A DNA stretch of 64,000 nucleotides, from contig JAIXOR010000001.1 in the NCBI GenBank assembly GCA_027486655.1, positions 165,407 to 229,406 of the forward strand. The letters are read 5' to 3'. Below the pieces are notes generated by a model that worked only from the letters and a program-made list of their open reading frames with translations, was not told the origin of the DNA and made no database searches. A program made the position numbers and the translations under genes. Shown here piece by piece: positions 61,276 through 64,000 of the stretch; position 1 is the first letter of the stretch; each line of letters starts with the position of its first letter. Source of the DNA: Verrucomicrobiaceae bacterium (GTDB lineage: Bacteria; Verrucomicrobiota; Verrucomicrobiia; Verrucomicrobiales; Akkermansiaceae).

Positions 61276-62364
61276 GATCGCTTTAAGAGCCCGGTGGTCG
61301 GACGCCTTGTCCCAGGCCCCGTCATCGATGATGTGGGACGCCCGGAAATCCACCTCGGATCGCAGCGGGCGGGTGACGCAGACGAAATCAATCCGCGAGT
61401 AAATGTCGTGAGGCGCCCAGTGATGCGTCCAGGCGTGCCCCCGGGAGTCCTTGAAGGGAATCGCAGTGAGATACCCGGGCGAGTTGTAGCTGCCCGTCAC
61501 GGTCTTGAAGGCGGTCGTCGGCCGGGTGTCGTTGAAGTCGCCATAAACCACAAGGCGCGCCTCCGGATCCGTCGCAAGAATCGAGTCCACATGCCGGCGC
61601 AGAAGCCGTGCTTCATGAATCCGCAGTTGTTCCTGATCGGCCTCTTCCACTTCACGCTTGGACTTCAAATGCACGCCAATGAAGCGGTAGCTCTTGCCCC
61701 GCGCCTCGATCGTCGCATCCAGAATGCCCCGGTTGATCCCGAAAGTCTGCCCCTTGAGCTGGAACTCGGTTTCAGCCGGCTTGGAAGTGGAAGTGATGGG
61801 GAACCTCGAAAGAATGCCGAGATGCCTCGTCGGATCGGAGCCCCCCGTGTGATGGGAATGCGGGAGATCCACCCCCGCCGCCTTGAGCCGACTCTGGATC
61901 TCCGCCAGATCCGAGGCCTGGCCGATCTCACACAAACCCAACACATCCGGCTGGTTCTTCGCGAGGATCGAAATGACGGCCTTTTTCTCGGATTCCGGCT
62001 TCGGGGAATCTTTCACCTGCTTGTTGTTGATGAACCGATCCATCACCAGCCAGTTCTCGACGTTGTATTCGATGAAATGAAGTCCGCTCCCGGAAACCGG
62101 TGAAGCGGCGCTGGATTCCGCTGCGGGGGCCTGATTCGCCGGCGGCTCGTTTGCCGACGGCTCGTTTGCCGGATCCGCCACCTTGGCCACTTCCACCGCA
62201 GCAGGAGGTGCCACCGCAGCGGATGGCGAGGAGACTTCAACCGACGGCGTGGAACCACCGGGTTGATCCCAATCAGCCGTCCCTCCCTTGCGCCCGCAGG
62301 AACTGATGGCCAACGCAAACACCGCCCAAAAAAGGGCCCCGGTGATGGCCGGGGCGCGCTTCAT
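61267..62364 (-). CDS. Endonuclease/exonuclease/phosphatase family lipoprotein
   Basis: A 365-residue exported protein. The signal ends in FALAISSCGRK (lipobox). A Pro/Ala/Ser-rich linker of about 70 residues (ANEPSANEPPANQAPAAESS, part) leads to an EEP domain: HFIEYNVENWLV, VLGLCEIG (metal Glu), GVHLKSKR, LVVYGDFNDT (catalytic Asp/Asn) and KASDHRALKAIF (catalytic His). The family contains DNases, sphingomyelinases and sugar-phosphate phosphatases; the substrate is unknown. Start ATG 62364 is preferred, as it puts the signal peptide at the N-terminus; ATG 62394 adds ten residues. 32 bp downstream of tatA. Confidence 0.85.
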   Translation of the reverse strand: MKRAPAITGALFWAVFALAISSCGRKGGTADWDQPGGSTPSVEVSSPSAAVAPPAAVEVAKVADPANEPSANEPPANQAPAAESSAASPVSGSGLHFIEYNVENWLVMDRFINNKQVKDSPKPESEKKAVISILAKNQPDVLGLCEIGQASDLAEIQSRLKAAGVDLPHSHHTGGSDPTRHLGILSRFPITSTSKPAETEFQLKGQTFGINRGILDATIEARGKSYRFIGVHLKSKREVEEADQEQLRIHEARLLRRHVDSILATDPEARLVVYGDFNDTRPTTAFKTVTGSYNSPGYLTAIPFKDSRGHAWTHHWAPHDIYSRIDFVCVTRPLRSEVDFRASHIIDDGAWDKASDHRALKAIFR

Positions 62365-62396
62365 GGATCTGGAATCAGGCAGCCGTGGGCTCATGC

Positions 62397-62609
62397 TCAG
62401 GATTCCTTAGGCTCTTTTCCAGGAGCATCTTTCACACGCACATCGGTCTCCGCACGGGTGATCTCGCGCTCGAAGTCATCACGGGCTTTCTTGAACTCCC
62501 CCATGCTCTTGCCAATGCCACGGGCAAGTTCAGGCAGTTTTTTCGCTCCGAAGAGCAACAGGATCACGACAAAAATCATGACCATTTCAGGCATTCCGAT
62601 GGGTCCCAT
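62397..62609 (-). CDS. tatA: Sec-independent translocase subunit TatA/E
   Basis: A 70-residue protein: a short periplasmic start, one membrane helix (MVMIFVVILLLFGAKKLPELARGIGK, residues 9-34, split here), the FGxxKLPELARxxGKxxxEFKKA amphipathic signature, and a charged tail. TatA forms the twin-arginine protein pore; tatB and tatC are not here. Start ATG 62609. A twin-arginine-like signal is seen on the PotD-like protein at 8741-9781. Confidence 0.93.
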   Translation of the reverse strand: MGPIGMPEMVMIFVVILLLFGAKKLPELARGIGKSMGEFKKARDDFEREITRAETDVRVKDAPGKEPKES

Positions 62610-62634
62610 GGTGTTCTTTGGTTTGGTTGGAGGG

Positions 62635-62663
62635 ATGCTAGCCCCGCTCGATCGCGGGTGCAA
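62635..62663 (-). promoter_or_regulatory. Possible promoter of tatA
   Basis: On the minus strand, TTGCAC (62663-62658), 17-bp spacer, TAGCAT (62640-62635), about 25 nt before the ATG of tatA. The rest of the gap 62610-62838 shows no gene. Confidence 0.4.
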
Positions 62664-62838
62664 CGCATTTACCGAGGAAGATTTCCCCTCCTTTCAGCCG
62701 CCTGAGCCGTCAAGGGCCGCAGCTACTTCGGATCAAAGTCCGCCCCGGGGCTGTAAGCCTCGAGGCGGACCTCAGGAAAAAGGAAACCATCCCTGCGGAA
62801 TGGCACTCGGATCAAGGAAGCAAAATCCCGTCTCAAGT

Positions 62839-63333
62839 TCAGCGGCGACGCCGCAGAACCAGCATCGCGCTGCCGAGAAGCCCCAGCGCAGCGGAGGTGG
62901 GCTCCGGAATGGCGTTCCAGCTCATCGCATAAAGCCCGGCTCCATCACCCTGACCCTTCAAGGTGACCAGAAAGGCCTGAGGAGTGAATAGATCTTTCTC
63001 GATCACGAACGACTCACCCGCGGACTGCCCGACGAAGTCGAAGTCCACATTCAGTGGCTCCGGCCCATTGAAGGTGACCTTGACGGACTCATCCTGATCG
63101 AAACTCAGCGAGGGGCCGCCAAAACCGTTGTCGTTCTCGTAGGCCGAATTCACCACAAGGGAGGAATTCGGGCCTGCCTCGAATACCAGCTCGCCGTAAC
63201 CGGGAACGAAAATGGAGAACGGATTCTGATTCAGAACGCCTCCTTCGTAACCAACGGCATCCAGCGTGAACGCATTTCCAACGGCCGAAGCCGCTGCAAG
63301 CAGCGCGCAAACATACGCAGTCTTCATTTTCAT
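62839..63333 (-). CDS. PEP-CTERM sorting domain protein
   Basis: A 164-residue secreted protein. A signal peptide (MKMKTAYVCALLAAASAVGNA) precedes a beta-rich domain of no recognised family. The C-terminus is the PEP-CTERM anchor: IPEPTSAALGLLGSAMLVLRRRR (Pro-Glu-Pro, hydrophobic helix, Arg cluster). PEP-CTERM proteins are cut and attached by exosortase (EpsH/XrtA), usually in exopolysaccharide-producing bacteria; no exosortase gene is in the window. Start ATG 63333, with a second Met two codons later. Confidence 0.9.
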   Translation of the reverse strand: MKMKTAYVCALLAAASAVGNAFTLDAVGYEGGVLNQNPFSIFVPGYGELVFEAGPNSSLVVNSAYENDNGFGGPSLSFDQDESVKVTFNGPEPLNVDFDFVGQSAGESFVIEKDLFTPQAFLVTLKGQGDGAGLYAMSWNAIPEPTSAALGLLGSAMLVLRRRR

Positions 63334-63585
63334 AGGGGGGAGTGGATGGGGGGAACTCGCACGCAAATCGCATGCTCGCGATCAGCTGATAGAACATTTA
63401 GCCACTTCCGCAAGAGAATTAAACTCGTTGAAAATGAATAACTTAAGATGATTTGAATTAAGTTTTTCTTTATCTTCAAGAGGGTGATCCCGATGACGGT
63501 CGTTCGTCCGCACGCATGCAGGAAGCCCCCAAAGCGGGTTCTCAAGCCCAGCAAGACCCTTGGGTCCTGCTTCCTTGTTCTCGGT
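63334..63585. other. Non-coding gap before the transposase fragment
   Basis: 252 bp. Its middle (about 63395-63480) is much more AT-rich than the rest of the window and should hold the promoter of the PEP-CTERM gene; no clear -35/-10 pair was found. Close to the transposase stop lies GACCC-TT-GGGTC (63555-63566), a small hairpin that could be a piece of a REP-type palindrome. Confidence 0.35.
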
Positions 63586-63999
63586 TCAAATGCCGACTCG
63601 CAAGTCCCTCGCGCTCCACAAAACCCCCGCCGCTTCGCGGCCGGCTCCCTTCATCCGTCTTGCGCCGTCCTTGCGCTTTGCGGAGAAGCGGTGACGTGAG
63701 GCGACGAATACTTCGTTCACAAACCGGCGGCTCCCGATCACCGCGCCGTCGGTGAAATACCTCACACGCCGCCGCAGCATGGCTGCCATGCCAAGGTCGG
63801 GCAACACGGTGCCGTTGTCCTTGGCTTCGAGGGCTTCGGCGCGGTTCATGGGTGGTCTAACAGGTTTGTCGGCCGTGACTTTTTCCACCTGCGCGTTGCC
63901 GCTTTTCCGGCCCAGGGCCAAGCCGAGGGCACGTCGATAGATCCGCGAGACTTCCTTCCATTTCTCGGCTTCAAAACCGGCTCCGTGGTGGCTCATGCA
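63586..63999 (-). CDS. REP-associated tyrosine transposase-like protein (C-terminal part; continues past the window)
   Basis: 138 codons are visible; the frame stays open to the window edge, so the N-terminal part lies outside. The C-terminal segment (RYFTDGAVIGSRRFVNEVF, then ASRHRFSAKRKDGARRM and ARDLRVGI) is like the end of REP-associated IS200-type transposases (RAYT) that are common in Verrucomicrobia. The catalytic HUH and Tyr motifs would be outside. An internal ATG at 63996 is not the true start. In RAYT systems the enzyme is single-copy and host-maintained rather than a moving IS. Confidence 0.55.
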   Translation of the reverse strand, partial: CMSHHGAGFEAEKWKEVSRIYRRALGLALGRKSGNAQVEKVTADKPVRPPMNRAEALEAKDNGTVLPDLGMAAMLRRRVRYFTDGAVIGSRRFVNEVFVASRHRFSAKRKDGARRMKGAGREAAGVLWSARDLRVGI

Positions 64000-64000
64000 G

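Larger units (their letters stand above)
495..63863. repeat. Dispersed heptamer CTAACAG, 14 exact copies
   Basis: CTAACAG, often preceded by T or C, begins at 495, 11162, 19194, 23616, 35287, 37451, 39880, 42791, 44390, 47339, 56419, 57758 and 63857; its reverse complement CTGTTAG is at 32048. The core TGTTAG is also found at 14858, 21798, 26812 and 37902. Thirteen of about twenty CTAAC pentamers read on the plus strand continue with AG. Copies occur inside genes in different reading frames and on both coding strands, mostly 35-64 kb and in one orientation. Confidence 0.7.

Overview
The window is GC-rich DNA from a Gram-negative bacterium of the phylum Verrucomicrobiota, most likely class Verrucomicrobiae (Luteolibacter/Haloferula/Verrucomicrobium type). 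The best marker is the four-gene prepilin-like 'Verru_Chthon' cassette at 12.3-17.2 kb, a set known from this phylum. An LpxI gene (lipid A synthesis), a PEP-CTERM protein, a CotH/lamin-tail giant secreted protein and a sugar-degrading lifestyle (GH2, arabinose operon, sugar ABC importer) agree. It looks like ordinary chromosome. No prophage, CRISPR array or complete insertion sequence was seen; only a partial REP-type transposase sits at the right edge.

Layout. 0-12 kb: a 5'-truncated ilvD, a zinc-ribbon membrane protein, an OafA-type acyltransferase, an unknown secreted protein, tdh, an alpha-glucan phosphorylase-like protein, a GlcD-type oxidase, an orphan PotD-like binding protein, an AsmA-like protein and a GT2. 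12.2-18 kb: the Verru_Chthon cassette (D-B-C-A plus a fifth secreted-protein gene) behind a near-perfect sigma-54 promoter. 18-25 kb: a PlsC-type acyltransferase, a PaaX-like regulator bracketed by perfect 27-bp inverted repeats, a cytochrome c-PQQ sugar dehydrogenase fusion, a GlpD-like/DegT aminotransferase pair, a cytochrome b562-like protein and an L,D-transpeptidase. 25.5-34 kb: an arabinose catabolic and uptake operon (araB, a FucI-like isomerase in place of AraA, araD, then binding protein, ATPase and permease), with a divergent LacI-type repressor and a candidate operator. 34-41.6 kb: amidase, folP, unknown secreted proteins, acylphosphatase, tRNA-Leu(CAA), lpxI and a GH2 enzyme.

41.6-54.3 kb is almost entirely on the minus strand: a PDZ pseudoprotease-like protein, dapB, a large TPR protein, upp, an NtrC-like activator with a degenerate receiver, a coiled-coil membrane protein, a HAD phosphatase, infC with an ATC start codon, and cobA/hemD plus hemC for tetrapyrrole synthesis. 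54.6-61.2 kb is one giant secreted CotH-type multidomain gene. The right end has an endonuclease/exonuclease/phosphatase-family lipoprotein, tatA, a PEP-CTERM protein and the transposase fragment.

The signals most worth following are the inverted-repeat-flanked PaaX-like gene, the sigma-54 promoter of the uncharacterised cassette, and a dispersed heptamer CTAACAG (14 exact copies on either strand) that appears in several reading frames and forces rare TTA/CTA/AGA codons.
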